8,265 bases of DNA from Erysipelotrichaceae bacterium (GTDB taxonomy: Bacteria; Bacillota_I; Bacilli_A; Erysipelotrichales; Erysipelotrichaceae), in contig DAIDML010000166.1 in NCBI GenBank assembly GCA_027449005.1, forward strand, positions 1 through 8,265. Reading direction: 5' to 3'. Position numbers and translations under genes: made by a program. Shown here one piece after another: positions 1 to 5,351 of this stretch; position 1 is the stretch's first letter; every line of letters begins with the position of its first letter. The notes under the pieces are model-generated. The model was not told the origin of the DNA. It did not search any database and worked only from the letters and a program-made list of their open reading frames with translations.

Positions 1-1
1 A

Positions 2-244
2 GTATTGGAGAAAGTGGGAAAACAAGACCAAAAAAAGAAGTCAAAGCATTATCGTCAAACAACTCAATTCAAATTCATCTTTGATTCAGTTGGACCAAGT
101 AGAAACATTGTTTTGATTGATGATGTGTGCACAACTGGACACTCACTACTGACATGTGCCCAACTACTTGAATCTTTTGGATATCAAGTTGAATGTTGTG
201 TATTCGCAATTCACTCCTCATGGATCCATCAATATTTGGTATAA
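2..244 (+). CDS. comF: ComF-family phosphoribosyltransferase, C-terminal part
   Basis: The 5' end lies outside the window; about 80 residues remain. The visible part carries the phosphoribosyl-pyrophosphate binding signature of type I phosphoribosyltransferases, NIVLIDDVCTTGHSL (visible residues 35-49), with the paired aspartates followed by a TTG loop. Just upstream is a basic stretch (KKKSKHYR) like the Lys/Arg-rich segment that precedes this motif in ComF proteins. ComF is a cytoplasmic protein needed for DNA uptake during natural transformation in several bacteria; its biochemical role is not settled. The reading frame ends at TAA 242-244, 23 bases before the next start, so it is probably co-transcribed with the PspC gene. 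The assignment rests on the PRTase motif and the ComF-like length after it; another small PRTase cannot be excluded without the missing N-terminus and its zinc-binding cysteines. Confidence 0.75.
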   Translation, partial: VLEKVGKQDQKKKSKHYRQTTQFKFIFDSVGPSRNIVLIDDVCTTGHSLLTCAQLLESFGYQVECCVFAIHSSWIHQYLV

Positions 245-267
245 TGAGTAAGAAGGAGATTTTAACT

Positions 268-474
268 ATGGCATATCATGACCCTAATACTCGTTTCTAT
301 AAAACTAAAGAAGGTGCAGTGATTGGAGGAGTTTGTGCTGGATTATCTGAGACTCTTAAAATTGATGTTTCTTTGGTACGCATTGTGAACATTGTGATTG
401 GTTTAAGTGGTATTGGATTGCTTCCATACATTGTGTTATGGATTGCGCTACCTAACAAAGAGGATATCGTGTGA
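268..474 (+). CDS. Small PspC-domain membrane protein
   Basis: A 68-residue protein that is almost entirely one PspC domain. After a short polar N-terminus it reads RFYKTKEGAVIGGVCAGLSE (residues 9-28), the characteristic amphipathic segment with the GVCAGL core. This is followed by KIDVSLVRIV and one hydrophobic membrane segment ending YIVLWIALP (about residues 40-63). PspC domains occur in envelope-stress proteins and in many short Firmicutes proteins of unknown detail, so a membrane-associated stress or regulatory role is family-based inference. The start at 268 is chosen because AAGGAG (253-258) lies 9 bases before it; an in-frame ATG at 244 has that ribosome binding site inside its own coding sequence. 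The stop overlaps the next start by 4 bases (GTGA, 471-474), implying translational coupling to the lactonase gene. Confidence 0.88.
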   Translation: MAYHDPNTRFYKTKEGAVIGGVCAGLSETLKIDVSLVRIVNIVIGLSGIGLLPYIVLWIALPNKEDIV

Positions 475-1436
475 TTTCCTTCCTCAGTGGGTCATACACA
501 AAACAAGGTTCCACAGGAATACTTAAAGTCGATTTTGATCCAATCAAACTCACCATCACAACTCAACCGTATGTCAATTTAGACAATCCTACGTATCTTT
601 GTGTCCACAAAGATGTTGTTTTTAGTGTGGGCTCAGTCCTGGATCAAGCAGGGATTGTCCTTATTAAAGAAGGTGTCATTAAAGATATGCTTCTACTAGA
701 ATCAAAAGTCCCATGTCACATCAATGTTCATCCCACTCTTAATCATGTATACAGTGCAAACTATCATCAAGGACAAATCATGATTGCGAGTTATGAACAT
801 GATCAGTTGAATCATCTTCAAACCATCATGTTTCCTCAAGGATCTAAAGCCCATTATGTCGGTTATGAACCTTCGATTGATGCGTTAATCATGTGTGATT
901 TAGGACTAGATTGTGTAAGAGCTTTTCGTTTCAATGGAGAACAATACACGTTGCTTTGGGAAAACAATTTCCCAATAGGAAGTGGACCACGTCATTGTGT
1001 GAAACACCCTACTAAGAATATCATGTATGTCTTAACTGAACTCAGTGGAGAAGTGTTTGTATGTGAACTTCATGAACAGGAACTTATCATTAAAAATAAA
1101 GCCTCCTCCTATCCACCGCAATTTCAAAAACCATGGGCAGCAGCCATTCGAATTACCAAGGATGGTCGACATTTGTATGCCTCCAATCGTGGACATGATT
1201 CCATCACTCATTTCATTGTTGATGAAGTAGGAAATCTGCATTTTGAATCACGAAGTTCAACCTATGGAAAACAACCTCGTGACTTCAATTTACTTCAAAA
1301 TGATCAATACTGTTGTGTTCTCAATCATGATGATCATCGCTGTGTCATGTATAAAGTCAATGATAATGGTTCTCTTACTTACTTAACTCAAGAAACCCTT
1401 TTAGAAGGGGTTTGTGTCTGTTTAACTGCAACTTAA
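471..1436 (+). CDS. Lactonase, seven-bladed beta-propeller (6-phosphogluconolactonase type)
   Basis: A 321-residue soluble protein of the YkgB/Pgl lactonase family. It begins FLSGSYTKQGSTGIL, the first propeller strand of the family, and continues with repeated blade-like segments. Conserved signatures include DLGLDCVRAF (143-152), GPRHCVKHP (172-180), KDGRHLYASNRGHDSI (230-245) and QPRDF (268-272). Members are known or predicted to hydrolyse 6-phosphogluconolactone in the oxidative pentose phosphate pathway, but the family also acts on other sugar lactones, so the substrate is not certain. It starts with GTG, preceded by AAAGAGG (457-463) at 7 bases, and overlaps the PspC gene by 4 bases. 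There is no signal peptide, so it is cytoplasmic. At 321 residues it is near the lower end of the family length, but both ends look complete. No glucose-6-phosphate dehydrogenase or other pentose-phosphate gene is visible nearby. Confidence 0.85.
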   Translation: MISFLSGSYTKQGSTGILKVDFDPIKLTITTQPYVNLDNPTYLCVHKDVVFSVGSVLDQAGIVLIKEGVIKDMLLLESKVPCHINVHPTLNHVYSANYHQGQIMIASYEHDQLNHLQTIMFPQGSKAHYVGYEPSIDALIMCDLGLDCVRAFRFNGEQYTLLWENNFPIGSGPRHCVKHPTKNIMYVLTELSGEVFVCELHEQELIIKNKASSYPPQFQKPWAAAIRITKDGRHLYASNRGHDSITHFIVDEVGNLHFESRSSTYGKQPRDFNLLQNDQYCCVLNHDDHRCVMYKVNDNGSLTYLTQETLLEGVCVCLTAT

Positions 1437-1487
1437 CACAACAAGCCACTTTCTTTTATATAGTCTGTAGTAATTCATCCATGTCTT

Positions 1488-1496
1488 TGATAGAAT
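1488..1496 (+). promoter_or_regulatory. Extended -10 promoter for the cysteine desulfurase unit
   Basis: TGATAGAAT matches the extended -10 pattern TGnTATAAT. A -35 at the usual spacing is weak (TAGTAA, 1468-1473). The predicted start point, 7-8 bases downstream, falls at 1503-1504, on the A of the ATG chosen for the next gene. A competing weaker pair, TTAACA (1433-1438) with TATATA (1457-1462, spacing 18), would give a longer leader. Confidence 0.5.
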
Positions 1497-1503
1497 GTCT
1501 GTG

Positions 1504-2601
1504 ATGAACTACTTCGATTACAGTGCAACAACGCCACTCTCAATGAGTGTCAATCAACTCATGCAAGAAGTTGAGACTTCGTATTTTGCAAATATCAATG
1601 CTAAGCATGATTTTGGTGTGCGTTCAAAAGCCTTTGTTCAATCCTATATTGATACTATGGCTAAGACATTATCTATACCTGTCTCATCCCTTATCTTCAC
1701 TTCTGGAGCAACTGAATCCAACAACATGATCTTATTTGGATTAGCCAAATCTTATCCACACAAGAAACACATCTTAACCACCTCATTGGAACACCATTCC
1801 ATGATCTCTCCATGTGGAGAACTTCAAAGGCAAGGATATGAGATTGAGTTTATTCCTTACACTCAAGGACAACTTGATTTAATTGCTTTAAAAAACATGA
1901 TTCGAGAAGATACGTTGTGTGTGAGCGTGATTGCTGTAGAGAGTGAGACTGGACTTCTTCACCCTCTTAAATCCATCAAAGCCATCTGTGATGAAAGGCA
2001 AGTGCCACTACACAGTGATATGACTCAAGCCATTGGCAAGATAAAGGTGGACTTTAAGGATGTCACCTATGCTAGTTTTTCTTCTCATAAGATTTATGGT
2101 CCTAAAGGCATAGGAGCATGTGTGCTGCTTAAGGAAGACATTAAACCTCTGATTTATGGTGGAAGAAGTCTATCTAAATTAAGAGCAGGAACTCCTCCTA
2201 ATGCTTTGATTGTTGGGTTTGCGCAAAGTTGCATTGAAGCTATTCAAAACCTTGAACAACGCATTCATGATGTTGAACAACTTCGCAAATACTTTGTAAA
2301 TGAATGTGCATCCATTCAACAACTTCATGTTAATCGGCCTAAAAATGGGGTTCCACACATCCTTAATATTTCATTAGTGAAGTGTGATCGTCATGAAGTG
2401 GTAAGGTTATTGTCACTAGAACACTGTTATGTGAGTGCGAGCAGTGCATGCAGTGGGCAAGAAAATGTATCTAAAGCGGTCTTAACCATTACACAAAACA
2501 TGGATTATGCTACATCATCCATCAGAATTTCGCTTTCTCATTTAACGACAAAAGATGAAATCACTTCTTTAATCAAAGCATTAAAAAAGGTAACTTTATG
2601 A
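1504..2601 (+). CDS. Cysteine desulfurase, NifS/IscS type (PLP-dependent)
   Basis: A 365-residue fold-type I aminotransferase-like enzyme that removes sulfur from cysteine as an enzyme-bound persulfide and passes it to iron-sulfur or thio-cofactor pathways. It starts MNYFDYSATTPLS, as in the family. Visible key sites, numbered from the ATG at 1504, are SGATESNN (67-74), the histidine that stacks on the cofactor in EHHSM (about 97), HSDMTQAIGKI with the cofactor-binding Asp172, the Schiff-base lysine in SFSSHKIYGPKG (Lys196), and the catalytic cysteine in SASSACSGQ (Cys316). The short SACSG loop places it with NifS/IscS and not SufS. The usual VNNEIG motif reads VESETG here, losing both asparagines. 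An upstream ATG at 1495 would add MSV, but neither start has a ribosome binding site; 1504 coincides with the predicted transcription start, suggesting a leaderless message. It overlaps the thioredoxin gene by 4 bases. Confidence 0.88.
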   Translation: MNYFDYSATTPLSMSVNQLMQEVETSYFANINAKHDFGVRSKAFVQSYIDTMAKTLSIPVSSLIFTSGATESNNMILFGLAKSYPHKKHILTTSLEHHSMISPCGELQRQGYEIEFIPYTQGQLDLIALKNMIREDTLCVSVIAVESETGLLHPLKSIKAICDERQVPLHSDMTQAIGKIKVDFKDVTYASFSSHKIYGPKGIGACVLLKEDIKPLIYGGRSLSKLRAGTPPNALIVGFAQSCIEAIQNLEQRIHDVEQLRKYFVNECASIQQLHVNRPKNGVPHILNISLVKCDRHEVVRLLSLEHCYVSASSACSGQENVSKAVLTITQNMDYATSSIRISLSHLTTKDEITSLIKALKKVTL

Positions 2602-2858
2602 AAATCATTATTCTAAGCGCAATCTGGTGTCCAGCGTGTTTAATCGTGAAAAGCACCATTCACAAAATTCAAAAAGAGTATCCGCAATTTCAACCATATT
2701 TTATTGATATAGATGAAGAGGAAACTTTAGCCTCTCAGTATGAACCTCTTAAAGTCTTACCAGTCTTCATCATTGAGGATGAAGAAGGTAATATTGTGAA
2801 ACGAATGAGTGGGGAATTATCTAAAGAAGTCATTCTAAAGGAGTTTGTCCATGTTTAA
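2598..2858 (+). CDS. Small cytoplasmic thioredoxin-like protein (WCPAC)
   Basis: An 86-residue protein with a thioredoxin/glutaredoxin fold, shorter than typical thioredoxins (about 105 residues). The active site is SAIWCPAC (Cys11, Cys14), and the cis-proline that faces it lies in VLPVFII (Pro55), followed by the strand-turn EDEEGNIVKRMSG typical of thioredoxins. There is no signal peptide or membrane segment, so it acts in the cytoplasm. The start ATG overlaps the cysteine desulfurase stop (ATGA, 2598-2601), with AAGG (2587-2590) 7 bases upstream, and its end overlaps the next gene by 8 bases. The position between a desulfurase and a CcdA-type membrane carrier suggests that it supplies electrons to that carrier, reduces persulfides formed by the desulfurase, or both; this is inference from gene order. 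Confidence 0.85.
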   Translation: MKIIILSAIWCPACLIVKSTIHKIQKEYPQFQPYFIDIDEEETLASQYEPLKVLPVFIIEDEEGNIVKRMSGELSKEVILKEFVHV

Positions 2859-4050
2859 AAAACTATCCACATGGTTCTTATATCTCGCCGTATCACTACT
2901 TATAGTGATACAGGTGAACACCCCCGTCTATGCTAACCAAAACAAAGTCAATATTTACTACTTCTATTCTGAAACCTGTTATTACTGTGGATTGATGAAA
3001 GACTATTTTAATGAACTTGAAAAGGATCCATTAATTACCATCCATCGCTATGAAATCAGTACTGATCAAGCAGGACAAGAGGTAGCTAAGAAAGTAGAAG
3101 ATTTACTATCAACCCCTATTCGTACTGTACCTTATGTGATTGTTGGAAGACAATCTTTTGTTGGATACAATGATGGCGTATTAGAAGGCATTGAAGAAGC
3201 CGTTGATTTCGCGAAGAACAATTATGTGCGTGACATTGTTGGTGAAATGTTAGGCATTGTCGAGATTGGTGAAGGTGATGGAACCATCATCAGTGGAGGG
3301 AAGTTTAAACTGCCTTTCATTGGTGAAATTGATGCTTCAACCGTTTCATTGCCGTTATTAGCCATTTTTATGGGAACGTTAGATGGATTTAATCCATGTG
3401 CAATGTGGGTGTTGTTGCTTCTCATCAGTATGCTTGTGCATGTTAAAGAACGTTGGAAGATGTGGACATTGGGAATAGTGTTCTTAGTAACATCAGCCGT
3501 GATGTATTTCTTCTTCATGTTAAGTTGGCTCAACATTACGTTACTCTTTGGATCTGTCATTTATTTAAGATTACTTATTGGGGCAGTAGCTATTGGTGGC
3601 GGAAGTTGGAACCTTAAGAAGGCACTCACTCAAAAACCAGATGATGGTTGTGAAGTTGTGGATGTTGCTCAAAGAAGAAAACTCTCAAAACGTATCCAAG
3701 CGATCACAGGTGAGAAAACATTCATTTTAGCCATCTTTGGTATCATGGGACTAGCTATATCAGTTAACTTAGTTGAATTACTGTGTTCTGCTGGTTTACC
3801 GATTGTGTTTACTCAAGTTTTATCACTTAATGGTTTAAATGCAATTGAGACAGTGGGTTATTTACTGCTTTATGTTTTATTCTTCCTCATTGATGATTTA
3901 GTTATTTTCTTTATCGCAATGAAGACCTTCCAACTTACAGGAATCTCAACTAAATATTCAAAATTCTCGGGTATTGTTGGAGGAGCTATTATGGTTGTGT
4001 TAGGAATACTCATGATCTTCAGACCTGAGTGGTTGATGTTTAACTTCTAA
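2851..4050 (+). CDS. Glutaredoxin-like domain fused to CcdA/DsbD-type membrane electron carrier
   Basis: A 399-residue protein. Residues 1-28 form a signal sequence or first membrane anchor ending in PVYA. Residues about 33-125 are a glutaredoxin/thioredoxin-like domain with active site ETCYYC (Cys43, Cys46) and cis-proline in TVPYV (Pro94). From about 163 to 390 there are six hydrophobic segments of the CcdA/DsbD type, with the two redox cysteines in DGFNPCAMW (Cys183) and VELLCSAGLP (Cys312). The loop at 253-288 is rich in Lys/Arg, fitting a cytoplasmic location and an outward-facing redox domain. Proteins of this class move electrons from cytoplasmic thioredoxin across the membrane to extracytoplasmic disulfides. 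The start at 2851 is chosen because AAAGGAG (2837-2843) is 7 bases away; a TTG at 2845 would lie 1 base from it. The final substrate (cytochrome c, a peroxidase, a lipoprotein) cannot be told from this window. Confidence 0.87.
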   Translation: MFKKLSTWFLYLAVSLLIVIQVNTPVYANQNKVNIYYFYSETCYYCGLMKDYFNELEKDPLITIHRYEISTDQAGQEVAKKVEDLLSTPIRTVPYVIVGRQSFVGYNDGVLEGIEEAVDFAKNNYVRDIVGEMLGIVEIGEGDGTIISGGKFKLPFIGEIDASTVSLPLLAIFMGTLDGFNPCAMWVLLLLISMLVHVKERWKMWTLGIVFLVTSAVMYFFFMLSWLNITLLFGSVIYLRLLIGAVAIGGGSWNLKKALTQKPDDGCEVVDVAQRRKLSKRIQAITGEKTFILAIFGIMGLAISVNLVELLCSAGLPIVFTQVLSLNGLNAIETVGYLLLYVLFFLIDDLVIFFIAMKTFQLTGISTKYSKFSGIVGGAIMVVLGILMIFRPEWLMFNF

Positions 4051-4063
4051 AACAATCATCTCA

Positions 4064-4072
4064 TGGTATAAT
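4064..4072 (+). promoter_or_regulatory. Extended -10 promoter
   Basis: TGGTATAAT is a perfect extended -10. The -35 is weak (TTCTAA, 4045-4050, spacing 16, inside the end of the previous gene). The predicted start at about 4079 gives a leader of about 10 bases that begins with the ribosome binding site GGAG (4079-4082). Confidence 0.65.
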
Positions 4073-4088
4073 AGTCACGGAGATCATT

Positions 4089-4400
4089 ATGAACACTTTA
4101 ACTAGATACATTGTAGAGTACCAAGAGTACATCATCTTATTCGCAACACCGTTTGTGATTAGTTTTGCTTTCTTTCTGTTAATGATGATTATTAAACGAT
4201 TCTATAAACAAGTACATTATTGGCATGGTGGCATTGTCGGTCTTTTAATAGTCCTCTATTTTGCGTTTAGACTTAATGGCCTACAACCTACAAGTGCTGT
4301 ATTTGTTAATCGCTTTTCATTCTTCCTTATTGTACTTTCAGGGTTAATTTCATATACAGCTTTTGCAGTGACTGCACATGCACTACGCAAACGGACATGA
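4089..4400 (+). CDS. Hypothetical membrane protein with three predicted helices
   Basis: A 103-residue protein I do not recognise. Three hydrophobic segments are visible: about residues 15-35 (YIILFATPFVISFAFFLLMM), 46-62 (GGIVGLLIVLYFAFRLN) and 73-97 (RFSFFLIVLSGLISYTAFAVTA). Basic turns lie between and after them (IIKRFYKQ, HALRKRT), which by the positive-inside rule would place the end of helix 1 and the C-terminus in the cytoplasm. There are no cysteines or catalytic motifs. The start is supported by GGAG (4079-4082) at 6 bases and by a strong extended -10 just before it. Its stop overlaps the Smr gene start (ATGA, 4397-4400), so the two are translated together. No function can be assigned. 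Confidence 0.75.
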   Translation: MNTLTRYIVEYQEYIILFATPFVISFAFFLLMMIIKRFYKQVHYWHGGIVGLLIVLYFAFRLNGLQPTSAVFVNRFSFFLIVLSGLISYTAFAVTAHALRKRT

Positions 4401-4630
4401 TTAACACCTTAGATTTACATCACTGCACACAGGTTGAGGCAAAGAAACTTCTTGATCATACATTAGACAATCTAAACCCAAATGTTAAAGAGTTGGTTAT
4501 CATTCATGGTTATCAAGGTGGACATGTGATAAAAGACCTTGTCTTAAGATATCAACATCATCGCATTGAAAGAGTCATCAAGTCACTCAATCCAGGACAA
4601 ACAAGTTACTTAATAAAAGCAAAGAAGTGA
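4397..4630 (+). CDS. Standalone Smr-domain protein
   Basis: A 77-residue protein made of a single Smr (small MutS-related) domain. It has the N-terminal LDLHHCTQVEAKKLL motif (residues 5-19) and the second signature ELVIIHGYQGGHVIKDLV (32-49), which corresponds to the family's IIHGxGxGxLR loop. In this copy the loop reads HGYQGG and the usual arginine after it is absent. Smr domains bind and sometimes cut DNA or RNA; they form the C-terminal domain of MutS2 and act in ribosome rescue or quality control in bacteria. A standalone bacterial copy of this size has no fixed role, so nuclease activity is family-based inference. There is no clear ribosome binding site of its own; the 4-base overlap with the membrane protein gene implies coupled translation. 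The tRNA promoter begins directly after the stop, with no terminator between. Confidence 0.8.
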   Translation: MINTLDLHHCTQVEAKKLLDHTLDNLNPNVKELVIIHGYQGGHVIKDLVLRYQHHRIERVIKSLNPGQTSYLIKAKK

Positions 4631-4659
4631 TTGAAAGAAACCTATGGGTATGCTAAAAT
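4631..4659 (+). promoter_or_regulatory. Promoter of the tRNA-Val/Arg/Ala cluster
   Basis: TTGAAA (4631-4636), a 17-base spacer and TAAAAT (4654-4659) with the TG extension at 4651-4652. The predicted start is near 4666, 15 bases before the first tRNA. An inverted repeat, GTATGC (4648-4653) and GCATAC (4666-4671), flanks the -10. Confidence 0.8.
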
Positions 4660-4680
4660 TCAATGGCATACTTTAGTGTT

Positions 4681-4755
4681 GGACGCTTAGCTCAGTGGGA
4701 GAGCATCTGCTTGACGTGCAGAGGGTCAGGGGTTCAAATCCCTTAGCGTCCACCA
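4681..4755 (+). tRNA. tRNA-Val (anticodon GAC)
   Basis: A complete cloverleaf. Acceptor GGACGCT (4681-4687) pairs with AGCGTCC (4745-4751), followed by A and an encoded CCA. The anticodon stem TCTGC/GCAGA encloses the loop TTGACGT, giving anticodon GAC (4713-4715), which reads GUC and GUU. The T-loop is GGTTCAAATCC. It is the first gene of a three-tRNA cluster. Confidence 0.97.
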
Positions 4756-4765
4756 TTGTTTATTT

Positions 4766-4842
4766 GCGCTCGTGGCGCAATTGGATAGCGCATTTGATTC
4801 CGATTCAAAAGGTTGCAGGTTCAAGTCCTGTCGAGCGCGCCA
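4766..4842 (+). tRNA. tRNA-Arg (anticodon CCG)
   Basis: Acceptor GCGCTCG (4766-4772) pairs with CGAGCGC (4832-4838), with discriminator G and an encoded CCA. The anticodon stem TTTGA/TCAAA encloses TTCCGAT, giving anticodon CCG (4800-4802), which reads CGG, a rare codon in AT-rich genomes. The T-loop is GGTTCAAGTCC. It lies 10 bases after tRNA-Val. Confidence 0.97.
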
Positions 4843-4854
4843 TGAATTTACGTT

Positions 4855-4930
4855 GGGGTTGTAGCTCAGCTGGAAGAGCGCTACGCTGGCAGCGTAGAGG
4901 TCGAGGGTTCGAGCCCCTTCAGCTCCACCA
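4855..4930 (+). tRNA. tRNA-Ala (anticodon GGC)
   Basis: Acceptor GGGGTTG (4855-4861) pairs with CAGCTCC (4920-4926), including the G3-U70 wobble that identifies alanine tRNAs to their synthetase. Discriminator A and CCA are encoded. The anticodon stem CTACG/CGTAG encloses CTGGCAG, giving anticodon GGC (4888-4890), which reads GCC and GCU. It is the last gene of the cluster and is followed by a terminator. Confidence 0.97.
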
Positions 4931-4943
4931 TATTTAACAAAAC

Positions 4944-4970
4944 AAGTCGAAATTTGTCGACTTTTTATTT
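4944..4970 (+). terminator. Rho-independent terminator of the tRNA cluster
   Basis: The 7-bp stem AAGTCGA (4944-4950) with TCGACTT (4957-4963), a 6-base loop, then a T-rich tail (TTTTTATTTTCTTTT in total). It lies 14 bases after tRNA-Ala. The reverse complement also has a T-rich tail, so it may work in both directions. Confidence 0.8.
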
Positions 4971-4974
4971 TCTT

Positions 4975-5006
4975 TTCACACGCATATCACAATGATTGTG
5001 TATGAT
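4975..5006 (+). promoter_or_regulatory. Putative promoter with overlapping palindrome, upstream of small RNA
   Basis: TTCACA (4975-4980) and TATGAT (5001-5006) resemble -35 and -10 boxes, but the spacing of 20 is longer than usual. A perfect palindrome, CACAAT-G-ATTGTG (4988-5000), abuts the -10 and could be an operator. The same CTTTTCACAC box lies at the identical distance before the lacI-type gene's TATAAT. Confidence 0.4.
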
Positions 5007-5012
5007 ATTCTC

Positions 5013-5107
5013 GTACAAGGAATTAATACTAACTTTATCATTTTCTTCCTTACTCCTAAACAACCCCCTTGTATCAACCACCATGAAAAATTTGGTGGTT
5101 TTTTTTA
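5013..5107 (+). ncRNA. Putative small RNA of about 95 nt
   Basis: No + strand coding sequence is visible here. The predicted 5' end GTACAAGG (5013-5020) can pair over 8 bp (one G-U) with CCTTGTAT (5067-5074), enclosing a 46-base, largely unstructured loop rich in C and U (TTCCTTACTCCTAAACAACC at 5047-5066). The closing stem is followed after one base by a strong terminator hairpin and T-run. The promoter-like boxes upstream place the start 6-7 bases after the -10, at the base of the stem. The exposed CU-rich loop is complementary to AGGAG-type ribosome binding sites, as in several known trans-acting Firmicutes small RNAs. I do not recognise it as a named family. The alternative, a 21-codon minus-strand ORF at 4976-5041, is described among the findings. 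Confidence 0.45.
5076..5107 (+). terminator. Strong rho-independent terminator
   Basis: The 8-bp stem AACCACCA (5076-5083) with TGGTGGTT (5093-5100), a 9-base loop, and an uninterrupted run of eight T (5099-5106) continuing ATTTT. No gene precedes it on this strand other than the tRNA cluster, which already has its own terminator, so it needs another transcript to end; the putative small RNA fits. Confidence 0.85.
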
Positions 5108-5115
5108 TTTTCTTA

Positions 5116-5124
5116 TGCTAAAAT
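5116..5124 (+). promoter_or_regulatory. Extended -10 promoter of tRNA-Thr
   Basis: TGCTAAAAT is an extended -10, 12 bases before the tRNA. The 11-base string TATGCTAAAAT is identical to the one before tRNA-Val. The -35 region overlaps the preceding terminator and is weak (TGGTTT, 5096-5101). Confidence 0.65.
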
Positions 5125-5136
5125 AGTAAGAAATGT

Positions 5137-5212
5137 GCCGACTTAGCTCAACTGGTAGAGCAACTGATTTGTAATCAGTAGGTTGCGGGTTCAAGTCCTG
5201 TAGTCGGCACCA
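5137..5212 (+). tRNA. tRNA-Thr (anticodon TGT)
   Basis: Acceptor GCCGACT (5137-5143) pairs with AGTCGGC (5202-5208), with A and an encoded CCA. The anticodon stem ACTGA/TCAGT encloses TTTGTAA, giving anticodon TGT (5170-5172), which reads ACA and other ACN codons. It is a single-gene unit; no clear terminator follows it. Confidence 0.97.
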
Positions 5213-5351
5213 TGATTTCTCTCTTAAACCATACAACCCATAATTAAACGGCAAACTCGAATTATTTCTCACATTAATGATCAAATCAACTTTTAAGAAA
5301 ACTTAAAGGGTTAACATAACATTTGTAAATGATTCTTAAGGGGAATTGACT

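Noticed and set aside
1032..1241. Open frames on both strands inside the lactonase gene
   Set aside because: They overlap a well-supported gene, lack ribosome binding sites and show no recognisable protein features; they are shadows of the real frame.
1393..1413. Hairpin AAACCCTT...AAGGGGTTT at the end of the lactonase gene as a terminator
   Set aside because: It lies inside the coding sequence, has a bulged G, and is followed by GTGTCTG and not a T-run.
3222..3560. 112-codon minus-strand frame inside the CcdA-type gene
   Set aside because: It is antisense to a clear membrane protein; its composition is explained by the complement of that gene.
4695..4937. 80-codon open frame across the three tRNA genes
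   Set aside because: The tRNA cloverleaves fully explain this sequence; the frame is a known artefact of tRNA clusters.
5213..5351. Possible c-di-GMP or other riboswitch upstream of the diguanylate cyclase gene
   Set aside because: The stretch is AT-rich with only a weak imperfect repeat (CTTTTAAG, CTTAAAG at 5290-5308) and no conserved aptamer features; the promoter there is also unclear.
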